Notes: generated by a model from the sequence alone, not told the origin. Positions 35,178 through 43,922 are shown, numbered from the stretch's first letter. The stretch: 58,820 nucleotides of DNA from Nitrospinaceae bacterium (GCA_029261575.1 JAJDBD010000003.1:1-58820); one strand, 5' to 3'. Program-made: numbers and translations.

Positions 35178-36998
35178 TCACTGGAACAGTCGACCGTATT
35201 TTTTATCGACCGCATTTTTTATTTCCTCCGACATTTCAATTTCGTCGGGCCATTCTTGTTTGTAGCCTTCTTCGGGAAATTTTTTACCGGCGTCGATTCC
35301 CAACCGCCCTTCGTGAAAATGAAAATCGCGCCGGGGATCGATATTGTTGAACAGTTTCCACATCGCTTCGGAGTAATTTTGAACGTCCACGTGCCCTTCA
35401 AATACGATCAGGATGGCGACGGCGTCAAATTCTGCCTGTTGGAAAAATTCCCGGATGAATTCGACGGTTTGAAAAGGTCCGGTTTTTTCGCGGGAGACGA
35501 GGAGGACCGGGCGCTTGACCTGTAGCTCCAAAACGCGCGCGGCCCGGACTTCAGAAAATTGTTTCATGACGGAATCGACAATATCCGGCGTCGGAGGTTC
35601 TCGCGTTTCGACGGTGGCGCCGTAGCCGGGTTCGCCTTCTATTTTGGTTGTCGCGTCGATTCCCAGTTTTGATCCGTACAGAAAATTATCCGAAGCGTGA
35701 TTGAGCACGTCGAGAACGCCGTCGGGAAAAAACAGATCGCGGTCCATGTCGACCGTATCCAGCAGGACTCGCAAAACGCTTTCCACGTTTTTAACGTCGA
35801 CCGCGGCGTCGACGACCAGAATGGTTTTAACGAAACTCATCTGCCCCAGTCCCCAAAAGGCGCTCATCAGGCGCCGGGCCTGCAGGGGATAGCGTTTGTC
35901 GATGGAGACGATCACGCAATTGTGGAAGACGCCTTCCACCGGCATGTGCATGTCGACGATTTCCGGCGCCTGGGTTTTTAGCAGGGGCATGAAGACTCGT
36001 TCCGTGGCGTTGCCGAGATAAAAATCCTCTTGCGGCGGTTTGCCCACGATGGTCGTGAGATAGATCGGGTCCTTGCGATGCGTGATCGCCGTTAAATGCA
36101 GGACCGGATAATCGCCGTCCTGGGAGTAATAACCCGTGTGGTCGCCAAAGGGGCCTTCCTTCCTAAGCTCGGCGGGGTCGATGAAACCTTCGAGCACGAT
36201 TTCGGCGCTGGCCGGGACTTCCAGTTCCACGGTTTTACACTTTACCAATTCGACGGGAGTCTTGCGGATGAATCCGGCGAGCAGAAACTCGTCGATCCCG
36301 TAAGGCAGGGGGGCGGAGGCCGAGTAACAAACTGCGGGGTCGCCGCCGATGGCGACGGCCACTTCCATGATTTTATTTTGCCGCCGGTACTCGTGAAAAA
36401 AATGCGCGCCGTCCTTGTGAATGTGCCAGTGCATGGCGGTCGTTTTGTCGTCGAACACCTGCATCCGGTAGAGGCCGACGTTGCGGATCTTCCGCGAGTA
36501 ATCGCGATTGATCACCATGGGAAACGTGATGAAGCGTCCGGCGTCGTTCGGCCAGCATTGCAAGATGGGAATGCGGCTCAAGTCGACGTCGTCTCCAAGA
36601 TGGACGACCTCCTGGCAAGGCGCCTTGTTTGCCCCGACCAGCTTGGGAGGAAACGCGCTCGCTTCCAGCAACAGGGGTAGAAGCTTGACCTTGTCGAACA
36701 AGGATTGCGGCGGGGATAACTTGATAAAGCGTTCGATTTCCCTGGGAACTTCCTCAATATCGTGAACGCCCAATGCGGCGTTCATGCGTTTGTGACTGCC
36801 AAAGGCGTTGATGAGAACGGGCATATCGGAGCCTTCGACGTTTTCAAACAGCAGGGCCTTGCCGCCGCCGGGCATTTTTGACATGCGGTCGGCGATCTCC
36901 GAAATTTCCAGAATGGGCGAAACCGGTTCCGGAATTCGGACCAATTCTTTTTCAAATTCCAGCCGTTCTATGAATTCGCGCAGGGAATAATAATTCAT
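35178..36998 (-). CDS. ubiD: UbiD family decarboxylase, long menaquinone-type
   Basis: Product of 606 residues. UbiD decarboxylases use prenylated FMN to remove aromatic carboxylates in ubiquinone or menaquinone synthesis. The family features are present: the N-terminal LREFIERLEFEKELVRI, the middle FPMVINRDYSRKIRNVGLYRMQV, the catalytic region EGPFGDHTGYYS, and the FVKTILVVDAAVDV core. It is longer than the usual 490 residues because the C-terminal portion appears twice: LDTVDMDRDLFFPDG with KLGIDATTK, and later FNNIDPRRDFHFHEG with RLGIDAGKK. The SCO4490-type of the futalosine pathway is the closest guess. No partner ubiX is visible. Divergent from the permease pair. Confidence 0.88.
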   Translation of the reverse strand: MNYYSLREFIERLEFEKELVRIPEPVSPILEISEIADRMSKMPGGGKALLFENVEGSDMPVLINAFGSHKRMNAALGVHDIEEVPREIERFIKLSPPQSLFDKVKLLPLLLEASAFPPKLVGANKAPCQEVVHLGDDVDLSRIPILQCWPNDAGRFITFPMVINRDYSRKIRNVGLYRMQVFDDKTTAMHWHIHKDGAHFFHEYRRQNKIMEVAVAIGGDPAVCYSASAPLPYGIDEFLLAGFIRKTPVELVKCKTVELEVPASAEIVLEGFIDPAELRKEGPFGDHTGYYSQDGDYPVLHLTAITHRKDPIYLTTIVGKPPQEDFYLGNATERVFMPLLKTQAPEIVDMHMPVEGVFHNCVIVSIDKRYPLQARRLMSAFWGLGQMSFVKTILVVDAAVDVKNVESVLRVLLDTVDMDRDLFFPDGVLDVLNHASDNFLYGSKLGIDATTKIEGEPGYGATVETREPPTPDIVDSVMKQFSEVRAARVLELQVKRPVLLVSREKTGPFQTVEFIREFFQQAEFDAVAILIVFEGHVDVQNYSEAMWKLFNNIDPRRDFHFHEGRLGIDAGKKFPEEGYKQEWPDEIEMSEEIKNAVDKKYGRLFQ

Positions 36999-37114
36999 GT
37001 TTCCAACCGGTTTTGGGCAAACGGCAATTATATACCAGCCCGCCGGCGTTCGGTGAAAATCTTGCGCCCTCGGTCCCGCGCGAAGTTAGAGCGGTCCTGT
37101 GATAAAATCCGGCC

Positions 37115-38029
37115 ATGTGGATTTTCACGATCAAACGCTTGTTGCAGGGGATCCCGGTATTGTTCGCGGTGATCGCGCTCACCTTTTTTATCATGCACAG
37201 CGTGCCCGGCGGACCGTTCGACCGCGATAAAAAACTGCCTCCGGAAATCATCGCCAATATTGAAGCCAAGTATCATCTGGACCAGCCGGTCTGGCGGCAG
37301 TTCGTTTTGTATGTCGGGCAGGTGGTTCGAGGCGATCTCGGGCCTTCGTACAAGTACATTGGGCGAGACGTGGCGGATATTATCCAGGACACGTTTCCCG
37401 TGTCCGCCGTTTTGGGTTTGTGCGCTTTGGCGGTGAGTCTGGGAATTGGGATTCCGGCGGGAATTTTTTCCGCCTGGAAATACAATAGCGGGTGGGACAG
37501 GGGCGTCATATTTTTAGCGACGCTGGGAATTTCCCTGCCCAACTTTGTGCTGGGTTCCGTGTTAGTTCTTGTCCTGTCCCATTATCTGCATTTATTGCCG
37601 CCGGCGTTGTGGGAGGGTCCGCGCCATGTGGTCATGCCGGCGTTCGCGCTGGGCGCGGGGTTTGCGGGGTATGTGGCCCGCCTGACGCGCAACTCGTTGC
37701 TGGAAGTATTGTCCGCCGATTACATTCGCACCGCGCGGGCCAAGGGCCTGGGCGAAGGCGCCGTCCTGCTGAAGCACGCGCTCAAAAATTCCATTTCCCC
37801 GGTCGTCTCCGTGATGGGTCCTCTGGCGGCGGGACTGGTCACCGGTTCGTTTGTGATCGAGTTTATTTTTTCGGTTCCGGGCATGGGGAATTTTTTCATC
37901 ACCGCCGTGTCGAACCGGGATTATCCGCTGATCATGGGGGTGACGCTGGTCTACGCGGTGTTGATCGTCCTGGCAAATATTATTGTGGATTTGATTTATA
38001 TGAAACTCGATCCGAGAGTGAGGGCTTGA
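37115..38029 (+). CDS. Peptide-type ABC transporter permease (OppB/DppB family)
   Basis: Product of 304 residues with six membrane helices. The DppB opening WIFTIKRLLQGIPVLFAVIALTF is followed by HSVPGGPFDR and the EAA loop YIRTARAKGLGEGAVLLKHALKN that docks the ATPase. It forms the membrane channel with the next gene. Dipeptides, oligopeptides or nickel are the usual substrates of the family; the substrate here is not determined. It starts 116 bp from the divergent ubiD gene. Confidence 0.92.
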   Translation: MWIFTIKRLLQGIPVLFAVIALTFFIMHSVPGGPFDRDKKLPPEIIANIEAKYHLDQPVWRQFVLYVGQVVRGDLGPSYKYIGRDVADIIQDTFPVSAVLGLCALAVSLGIGIPAGIFSAWKYNSGWDRGVIFLATLGISLPNFVLGSVLVLVLSHYLHLLPPALWEGPRHVVMPAFALGAGFAGYVARLTRNSLLEVLSADYIRTARAKGLGEGAVLLKHALKNSISPVVSVMGPLAAGLVTGSFVIEFIFSVPGMGNFFITAVSNRDYPLIMGVTLVYAVLIVLANIIVDLIYMKLDPRVRA

Positions 38030-38031
38030 GG

Positions 38032-38850
38032 GTGACGTCTTTTTCCTGGCCGGCGCGTTTGAGCGGGGCGTTCTTATTAGTCGTTTTAGTCGCGGCTTGT
38101 TTCGCGCCCTGGGCGGCTCCCTACGCTTACGACGCGCAAGACTTCATGAACATTCTTTCCACACCCACCGCGGACCATTGGATGGGGACGGATCGCCTGG
38201 GCCGGGATTTGTTTTCGCGCGTCGTCTATGGGGCCAGGATTTCCCTGTTCATCGGTTTTGCGACCACGTTTGTGGCCCTCGTTATTGGAACTATTTACGG
38301 TTCGGTTTCCGGTTATGCGGGAGGAAAAACCGATCAATATATGATGCGGATCGTGGACGTCGTTTTTTCGCTTCCGGATTTGTTGTTGATCATCCTTCTG
38401 ACGGTGATTATGGGTCGGGGAATGGCGGGCATTTTTCTGGCTCTGACTTTGGTGAGTTGGGTGACTGTTGCGCGACTCGTTCGGGGCGAAGTTTTGCGGC
38501 TCAAGGAGTTTCCTTTTGTGGAGGCGTCGCGGGCTTTGGGGGCGGGACATTTCCGGATCATGACGCAGGATATTCTTCCCAACATGATTGGCGTCCTCGT
38601 CGTGACGCTGAGTTTTCGCATTCCCTTGGCTATATTGGCGGAGTCGACCCTGGGTTTTATCGGTCTTGGCGTCAGCCCGCCGTTGAGTAGTTGGGGAACT
38701 TTGACCAACGACGGGTGGACGGCGATTAAATTTTATCCGCACCTGATCCTGTTTCCCTCGCTGGCGATTTTTCTGACGATTTTGTCTTTTAATTTTCTGG
38801 GCGAGGGCCTGCGGGACCGGTGGGATCCCAAGGGAGCTTCCAGAATTTGA
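38032..38850 (+). CDS. Peptide-type ABC transporter permease (OppC/DppC family)
   Basis: Product of 272 residues from the GTG at 38032, 2 bp after the DppB-type stop; a TTG at 38026 would overlap that stop. It has a first membrane helix, the HWMGTDRLGRDLFSRVVYGAR motif, and the EAA loop ASRALGAGHFRIMTQDILPN. It pairs with the previous permease. Neither ATP-binding subunit nor solute-binding protein is encoded nearby, so these must be elsewhere. A long in-frame upstream extension is not real: it overlaps the DppB gene in another frame. Confidence 0.92.
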   Translation: MTSFSWPARLSGAFLLVVLVAACFAPWAAPYAYDAQDFMNILSTPTADHWMGTDRLGRDLFSRVVYGARISLFIGFATTFVALVIGTIYGSVSGYAGGKTDQYMMRIVDVVFSLPDLLLIILLTVIMGRGMAGIFLALTLVSWVTVARLVRGEVLRLKEFPFVEASRALGAGHFRIMTQDILPNMIGVLVVTLSFRIPLAILAESTLGFIGLGVSPPLSSWGTLTNDGWTAIKFYPHLILFPSLAIFLTILSFNFLGEGLRDRWDPKGASRI

Positions 38851-38993
38851 CGAGGTTTTAAAAACAAACGTTTATAGGGTTTTATCCGGCCCAAAAATGT
38901 AATAAAATACTTATATGGAAGACATTGGATTCAGGTTGTTGCGGCGGGTCCATTTTTTTCATTCAGGACACGGCGACGGGAAGCGCTAACGGG

Positions 38994-39020
38994 TTGACAA
39001 GTTAAAGAAGTGATTATAAA
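38994..39020 (+). promoter_or_regulatory. Candidate promoter of the small acidic gene
   Basis: TTGACA (38994-38999) and TATAAA (39015-39020) are separated by 15 bases, slightly short, and lie 47 bp upstream of the ATG at 39067. The remaining part of 38851-39066 shows no gene. Confidence 0.5.
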
Positions 39021-39066
39021 GTACCCGCTGATTTTTTGAGTTTAGTGAGCTTGGGGTTTTTTTCTT

Positions 39067-39369
39067 ATGAGTCCATTAAAAAGGGATTTGATTTGCGAAA
39101 TTATCAGGACTTCGCAAACCAATCTATTAGAAAAAAAGAGGACCGGAAGCGAGAGCGACTGCGAGGAAGACGATCCTGGAATTCTGGAATGGATCCAACA
39201 ACATGCGGCGGAGTACCGGAGTTTTTTTGGCGGTCGTCTGGAAGAACTTTCCCCCACAGAGTTGGGCGCCTTATTGAGAAAGTTGAAGGAAAACCCCAAC
39301 AGCGAGTTGAGCCGGATTTTGGAAAACTGTCCGGTTCATTTTGAACAGGAAAACGACCCAAAGGTTTAA
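39067..39369 (+). CDS. Hypothetical protein, acidic and helical
   Basis: Product of 100 residues without signal peptide or membrane segment, mostly helical and acidic (SESDCEEDDPGILEWIQQHAAEY; ELSPTELGALLRKLKENPNSEL). I do not recognise a family. It follows a reasonable promoter and precedes the DUF1566 gene by 31 bp, so they are probably one transcript. The codon usage is like its neighbours, so it is likely a genuine native gene. Confidence 0.6.
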   Translation: MSPLKRDLICEIIRTSQTNLLEKKRTGSESDCEEDDPGILEWIQQHAAEYRSFFGGRLEELSPTELGALLRKLKENPNSELSRILENCPVHFEQENDPKV

Positions 39370-39400
39370 CCCGCAAGGGATTTTGGATCAGGGATTTATT

Positions 39401-39997
39401 ATGAGCGATCAGGAAATACCGAGCGAGGATAAGAAAGAGCCAGCCAAGCCCGATCCTGCTCCCGCCACTGCGCCAGCCGCAAAACCCAAAGCGGCGGCAA
39501 AAAAGCCTGCGGCAAAACCCAAAGAACCCTTTATCGACAACGGCGATGGAACCGTCACCGATCCAAATTCCAACCTGATGTGGAAGCAAAACGACGCCTG
39601 GTTGGACAAAAAGAGATTCTTCCTGTGGAAAGATCACAAGGAGTATATTGACGAAGTGAATGCCGCCAAGTTTGCCGGACACGACGATTGGCGCCTGCCC
39701 GACTCCAAAGAAGCGGGAACCTTGGTAGATAAAACCAAAAGCCTGATCGATAAAAACGGCACGATCATTCCCATCGACCCAATATTCTCTCAAGGCTGTT
39801 TCGCCTCCACCTGGACCAGCGACTGTTCCGACGACGTCATCAAGCGGTTCGATTTGAAAAACGGGGTGGATACGGCTTATCCTCCCACGGACGTCTGGTC
39901 GTCCATCTGGCTGTGTCGCAATGCGGGTAAAACGGAAAGCGCCAAAGAACCTGCGGCTGAACCGGCTGAACCGGTTAAAGCGGCGACGCCTGAATAA
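39401..39997 (+). CDS. DUF1566 (Lcl-like) domain protein with Ala/Lys/Pro-rich linker
   Basis: Product of 198 residues. An Ala/Pro/Lys-rich N-terminal segment of about 45 residues (PAPATAPAAKPKAAAKKPAA) leads into a DUF1566 domain: FIDNGDGTVTDPNSNLMW, then AKFAGHDDWRLPDSKE and SSIWLCRNAG near the end. DUF1566 folds like C-type lectin-related domains and is usually extracytoplasmic, but no signal peptide is visible here. The C-terminal tail is again Ala/Pro/Glu-rich. The function is unknown. Confidence 0.78.
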   Translation: MSDQEIPSEDKKEPAKPDPAPATAPAAKPKAAAKKPAAKPKEPFIDNGDGTVTDPNSNLMWKQNDAWLDKKRFFLWKDHKEYIDEVNAAKFAGHDDWRLPDSKEAGTLVDKTKSLIDKNGTIIPIDPIFSQGCFASTWTSDCSDDVIKRFDLKNGVDTAYPPTDVWSSIWLCRNAGKTESAKEPAAEPAEPVKAATPE

Positions 39998-40052
39998 TCC
40001 CGTCCCACCTTTGTTGCAAAAACTTTCAGAATAGACTTCAGGAGGTCGGCGC

Positions 40053-40562
40053 TTAATGAGCCGGCGCTTTATATACCTTTCTTCTGAACCGATCCCTTCG
40101 GCTGACCAGACGGTCAAGAAAAAGTAATCCATCCAAATGGTCCATTTCGTGCTGGACCGCTCGCGCCTCGAACCCCGTGAAATTGTAATTCCGGGTCAGG
40201 CCAAATTCGTCCTTGGCGGTCAGGGCAATCCGCTCGGCGCGGTAGACGTTGCCTGTGTAATCCGGAACCGAAAGGCATCCCTCGCGGCCAAGAACGGATC
40301 CATCGCTACTGATGATTTCCGGATTGATCAGGGTCATGAAACCATGATGGGGCGTTTTGAGTTTGCCGGAGACGTCCACCAGGACGATGCGCTCCAGGCG
40401 TCCGGTCTGTGGCGCGGCGATTCCCACGCTCGGCGGACCCGACAACATGGTTTCCTGCAAATCGGCGACAAAATCGCGCAGGGCGGCGTCGAAAATATCG
40501 ACGGGTTTGGACGCCTGTTTCAATCTTGGATCGGGATAGAGCAGGACGTCGAGAACAGCCAT
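40053..40562 (-). CDS. def: Peptide deformylase
   Basis: Product of 169 residues with all three deformylase motifs: SVGIAAPQTG (residues about 45-54), EGCLSVPD with metal ligand Cys96, and QHEMDH with His138, Glu139 and His142. It removes the formyl group from new proteins. The start is one base after the ACT-domain gene stop (TAATATG). The end is basic. Nothing unusual, apart from Ile for Leu in the first motif. fmt is not adjacent. Confidence 0.96.
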   Translation of the reverse strand: MAVLDVLLYPDPRLKQASKPVDIFDAALRDFVADLQETMLSGPPSVGIAAPQTGRLERIVLVDVSGKLKTPHHGFMTLINPEIISSDGSVLGREGCLSVPDYTGNVYRAERIALTAKDEFGLTRNYNFTGFEARAVQHEMDHLDGLLFLDRLVSRRDRFRRKVYKAPAH

Positions 40563-40563
40563 A

Positions 40564-41088
40564 TTACGCAGTGAGGGGTTCGATGGAGGTCAGGCTGGCG
40601 TCCAGGTTTTTTTCTTTGCGAAGCGTTTTCAAAGCCTGGTCCAACTTCTCGATACCCAGGGTGGCGATCCCGTCCAGGTAAATGATGTAAATAGGGTCGG
40701 CGGGGGCGCCTCCGACGTCCGTTTCGAGACTGAGAATGTTCAGTCCCGCCTCGGCCAGCGCCCCGGTGACGTCGGCGACGATGCCCGCCCGGTCGGCGCC
40801 GTACACGCTGATCCGGACGTCGGGTTCCTCGTGATGGTGCAACTCTCCTTCAATAGCGTCGACATGGACGCGCAGGCCTTCCTTTTCCGCCACGGGAGTC
40901 ATCATGCTTTCCAATTCTTCGAGGCTCCCAGGCGACCGGACCATGAGCATGATGGTGAAGTTGCCGCCTAACCGGGCCATGGAGGCTTCGCCCAGGTTGC
41001 ATTTGCCCTCGAACAGAGCGCGAGTTACATTGGCGACAATCCCCGTCCGGTCTTTGCCTACGAAGGTGAGCATGTACCATTGATCCAT
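40564..41088 (-). CDS. Tandem ACT domain protein, GcvR-like
   Basis: Product of 174 residues with two ACT domains: residues about 5-80 (LTFVGKDRTGIVANVTRALFE) and about 92-165 (ISVYGADRAGIVADVTGALAEAGLNI). Tandem ACT proteins of the GcvR type sense amino acids and act through protein contacts, for example repressing the glycine cleavage system. The ATG at 41088 has AGGGGA in front of it. The gene is immediately upstream of def on the same strand, and both appear cotranscribed. Effector and target are unknown. Confidence 0.85.
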   Translation of the reverse strand: MDQWYMLTFVGKDRTGIVANVTRALFEGKCNLGEASMARLGGNFTIMLMVRSPGSLEELESMMTPVAEKEGLRVHVDAIEGELHHHEEPDVRISVYGADRAGIVADVTGALAEAGLNILSLETDVGGAPADPIYIIYLDGIATLGIEKLDQALKTLRKEKNLDASLTSIEPLTA

Positions 41089-41151
41089 AATCAATCCCCT
41101 AAATTCCCAATCAGCTTGTTGTGTGTTCTTTGGCGTATTATTTGTTCGCCT

Positions 41152-42102
41152 TCAGTCCTCTAAAATAAAAAACTTGACGATGAAGTCCCCGCGTTTTTTG
41201 TCCCAGGGGAAACAACCGCCTTTGCCCGCGAGGCGGTGTTCCTCGCCCGTCAACGTGCCGTCTTCCACCTCTATCGTTTCCAATGAATCCAGGGTTTGCA
41301 CCTGCAAGGGTCCGCCTTCGTCTGCTAGCTTTCGGGAAATGTTCACCTGCGCGTAGATATCGTTTTTGACCCGTTTCATGGTGGGGTGGGGCAGGGGGTT
41401 GATTTTCAACAGCAGGTCGCCCGGCGGGCCGCCGTTTCGTCCTTCGCCCCCCTGGTCCTTTACCCGGTAGGTGTAATTGTCGACCAACCCCGGCGGGATA
41501 TCGACTTCAATGGAGACCGGTTGGATCACCTGCCGCTTGCCTTTGCATTCCGCGCAAGCGCCCTCGCCGTCGATTCCTTCTCCTTCGCAAGCCGGACAGG
41601 GCACAAGCTTTTCATAGGCGTAGTCGATTTTGCCGCCTAAAGCGACAGTGACTAACGGAATATCCAGCAAGAATTGCAGATCGAATCCCCGCATCGGCAT
41701 GTTGGGATCGGGCGGTTCGTCCTCGGTAAAATTGGTTTTGGAAAATGGATCCCGTTGCCGCCAATCCTGACGCGGACCATTTCTTGAATGGTCGTAGGGA
41801 CCGTATTTTCCCTCGGCGCCGGAACCGGAACCGGAACCGGAACTATAACCGGGGCGGCCCTGGCTGTAGCTTTGCCGCGATTTGGCGGAGACGCGTTCTC
41901 GGTCGTAAGCCTTGCGTTTTTTATCGTCGGAAAGAACTTCGTAGGCTTCGGAGATTTTTTTAAAAATATCCTCCGACTTTTTATCGCCGTTGTTGGCGTC
42001 CGGGTGATGCTTCTTGGCCAGCGCGCGGTATTTTTTCTTGATCGCCCCCGCCGCGTCTTTCAGCGCCGCTCCTAAAACTTTATAATAATCTTTTACCGCC
42101 AT
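41152..42102 (-). CDS. J-domain chaperone, DnaJ/CbpA family
   Basis: Product of 316 residues. The J domain (about 1-70) has the HPD motif at residues 33-35. A Gly/Ser linker contains a run of Ser-Gly encoded by repeats of GGAACC on the plus strand (41821-41843). The zinc region is reduced to a single pair (CPACEGEG and CAECKGKR), instead of the four repeats of DnaJ. The C-terminal substrate-binding region follows (IEVDIPPGLVDNYTYRVKDQG). It is a co-chaperone of DnaK. It is intermediate between class I DnaJ and CbpA. Confidence 0.92.
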   Translation of the reverse strand: MAVKDYYKVLGAALKDAAGAIKKKYRALAKKHHPDANNGDKKSEDIFKKISEAYEVLSDDKKRKAYDRERVSAKSRQSYSQGRPGYSSGSGSGSGAEGKYGPYDHSRNGPRQDWRQRDPFSKTNFTEDEPPDPNMPMRGFDLQFLLDIPLVTVALGGKIDYAYEKLVPCPACEGEGIDGEGACAECKGKRQVIQPVSIEVDIPPGLVDNYTYRVKDQGGEGRNGGPPGDLLLKINPLPHPTMKRVKNDIYAQVNISRKLADEGGPLQVQTLDSLETIEVEDGTLTGEEHRLAGKGGCFPWDKKRGDFIVKFFILED

Positions 42103-42139
42103 TTTTTCTGGGTTTCCTTGGGATTATCGTTGGGCATGG

Positions 42140-42553
42140 TTAGTATCCGTCCTCATCATCGTCAACCGGAGTGAGGTCTCTCACGACCTTCATAGATTTG
42201 ACTGTCTGGTTCTCGTCGTAGGTAATGCTCAGTCTATGTTTCTCCCCCTGAAACCCCTCAATAGGCGTTCCAATCAATTCCCACCCTCCCAAGGTAAGCA
42301 AGTCCATTATCGCGTGTCCAACAGCACGTCCACCGCTCGGCTGGTCGCCGATCATATATTCATAAATGTATTGCGTTTCGGATTTGCTGTTTGTCGTTAC
42401 CTCAACAGGCAGGCCTAAAGCAATTTCGATTTCTGCCTGAGAAGCCCCGGCCCTTACGTTGGTTAAATTTGGATTTGCCCTGCCGCTCATTGCCATACCG
42501 ACAGAACAGCCAGACAGGAGCAGGAGGAGGCTTAACGTGAGGAGGATTTTCAT
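42140..42553 (-). CDS. Small lipoprotein with SmpA/OmlA (BamE-like) fold
   Basis: Product of 137 residues from the ATG at 42553. A lipoprotein signal peptide ends in LLSGC (Cys18 approximately), so it is likely anchored in the outer membrane. NVRAGASQAEIEIALGLP matches the first helix of the SmpA/OmlA domain. The tail is acidic (DDDEDGY). Its start overlaps the stop of the upstream membrane protein gene by 4 bp (ATGA), so these genes are coupled. The function is not determined. Confidence 0.8.
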   Translation of the reverse strand: MKILLTLSLLLLLSGCSVGMAMSGRANPNLTNVRAGASQAEIEIALGLPVEVTTNSKSETQYIYEYMIGDQPSGGRAVGHAIMDLLTLGGWELIGTPIEGFQGEKHRLSITYDENQTVKSMKVVRDLTPVDDDEDGY

Positions 42554-42780
42554 TCTGGCTTTTTCTCCGTGTTCTCTCTGGTTGCGATTTCCCAAAGCAT
42601 ATAACCGATGGCGGCCAATACGGAAACGAACATCCAATTAACCCCCTGCTTCAATACGCCTGGATAATTCAGAAAAGGGAAAAAAACCTCAATAATACTG
42701 ATGTACTCGTCATAGCTTATCCACACCCAAAAAGCCGACATCCAAAAAAGAACAGCGGGGATTTTTAACAGCTTTTTCAT
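42550..42780 (-). CDS. Small two-helix membrane protein
   Basis: Product of 76 residues from the ATG at 42780. Two membrane helices (about 5-20 and 43-60) flank a short loop rich in Ile, Glu and Tyr, and the end is charged. I do not recognise a family. It lies between the exported AT-rich gene and the lipoprotein gene, overlaps the latter by 4 bp, and therefore belongs to the same operon. The alternative start at 42837 overlaps the upstream gene and is unlikely. Confidence 0.6.
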   Translation of the reverse strand: MKKLLKIPAVLFWMSAFWVWISYDEYISIIEVFFPFLNYPGVLKQGVNWMFVSVLAAIGYMLWEIATRENTEKKPE

Positions 42781-42796
42781 CGCCTGGGCTTCCTCA

Positions 42797-43804
42797 TTAC
42801 AAATTCTTACAAACCATTCCTTCGGCGGAAGAGACATTAAGCGCCAGGCTATTTAAATTCTCAGCGAAAAGGGTAGCGGAATTAAAGTAAGACAAGATTC
42901 CCTCCATATTTTTTGGTATCGAAAGACAATTTAAATACGCAGGTAATTTTGACCAGCCTAATCCATGAAGTGAAAACACTTTCCCGTCAATCACCCCTCG
43001 AATAAATGCGCGTTCAATCTTTTCTCCGTTTTCTTCAGCAGGATCGTCCATTTGCAGGGTCGCAAGATCAAACGAACGAGTATTTCGTTTATATTCCTCT
43101 TCAGTGGTATTTTTATTTTTTGAGCAAATCTCCCCTAATAGGGTTGAGATTGACCAGGGCATCAAGTATTTGCGCTCTAACTTACTCTCTTTAAAGTAAA
43201 CAATTCTGGAGATAATTAGATTGAAATCTTTGTTAATACAATAATTTACTTTTTTAAGAAGAGGGTGCTTTACCTGAGTGTATATAAAATTCTCACCATC
43301 CAAGACGCCTCGCGCATAAGCCTCTCGTTCTCTGGGGCTTAAACGAATGAATTCCCCTGGCATCACACCCGTTGACTTCTTGTACGCATCAATTCCTTTG
43401 ATAGCCTCGTTGGGAGGGTCTTTGCTTTGTTTAACGCAAAGCATTATCTTCTCCCCGAGTCTTGCTGAAAATGCCTTTATAAGCCCTCTGGCTACCAAGG
43501 TGCTTGTAAATTCCTCCCCTTTTTTTAATTTTCTTCCTGTTGGCCTTACCCATCCATTTTTTATATTTTCATCTATACATTCGCATAGCTCTTCAATTTC
43601 ATCATCATTGGGGTCAGAATAATGGCCTAAGCTAAAATCTGGAATATAATCTAGATTTTTGCATTGAAACTCCCTTGGCTTCCAGTCGCTTGGATAATTT
43701 TCGGGATTTGAAGAATATGGGTCATTGGCAGGGGTGCCCGTTTGAGCGCCTACGCTTGTAGTAAAAATAAATATGGAAATCACTGCGTAAATTAAATTTC
43801 GCAT
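42797..43804 (-). CDS. Exported protein with an internal duplication, AT-rich gene
   Basis: Product of 335 residues from the ATG at 43804, preceded by GGAG. A signal peptide (about 1-20, ending SVGAQT) leads to a mature protein with two related segments: REAYARGVLDGENFIY with NYCINKDFN, and RAFIRGVIDGKVFSLH with NCLSIPKNM. The pattern (Gly-Val-x-Asp-Gly followed about 20 residues later by Cys and a basic residue) resembles small Rap1a/Tai-type domains, but only weakly. The gene is far more AT-rich than its neighbours, so it was probably acquired. The function is unknown. Confidence 0.65.
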   Translation of the reverse strand: MRNLIYAVISIFIFTTSVGAQTGTPANDPYSSNPENYPSDWKPREFQCKNLDYIPDFSLGHYSDPNDDEIEELCECIDENIKNGWVRPTGRKLKKGEEFTSTLVARGLIKAFSARLGEKIMLCVKQSKDPPNEAIKGIDAYKKSTGVMPGEFIRLSPREREAYARGVLDGENFIYTQVKHPLLKKVNYCINKDFNLIISRIVYFKESKLERKYLMPWSISTLLGEICSKNKNTTEEEYKRNTRSFDLATLQMDDPAEENGEKIERAFIRGVIDGKVFSLHGLGWSKLPAYLNCLSIPKNMEGILSYFNSATLFAENLNSLALNVSSAEGMVCKNL

Positions 43805-43832
43805 TTCCGTCTCCACTTCAAAACATAGAATC

Positions 43833-43922
43833 TCACTTCGTATCCTCCGGATTAAATTTCCTGATTACTTCCATCGCCGCCGCTACCTGTAATGGAATCC
43901 GCGCCACCTTATCCCCCGTCAC
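43833..43922 (-). CDS. Very small ORF, 29 codons, overlapping the ORF before it
   Basis: A GTG at 43922 overlaps the stop of the preceding 46-codon ORF (GTGA). It encodes a helical peptide with KVARIPLQVAAAMEVIRKF and ends 29 bp before the exported gene. The overlap and the operon position favour it, but its size makes it uncertain. Confidence 0.35.
   Translation of the reverse strand: MTGDKVARIPLQVAAAMEVIRKFNPEDTK

Noticed and set aside
37492-38031. N-terminal extension of the DppC-type permease by 180 codons
   Set aside because: It overlaps the DppB gene in a different frame and encodes an Arg/Gly-rich nonsense sequence; the real start is the GTG at 38032 or TTG at 38026.
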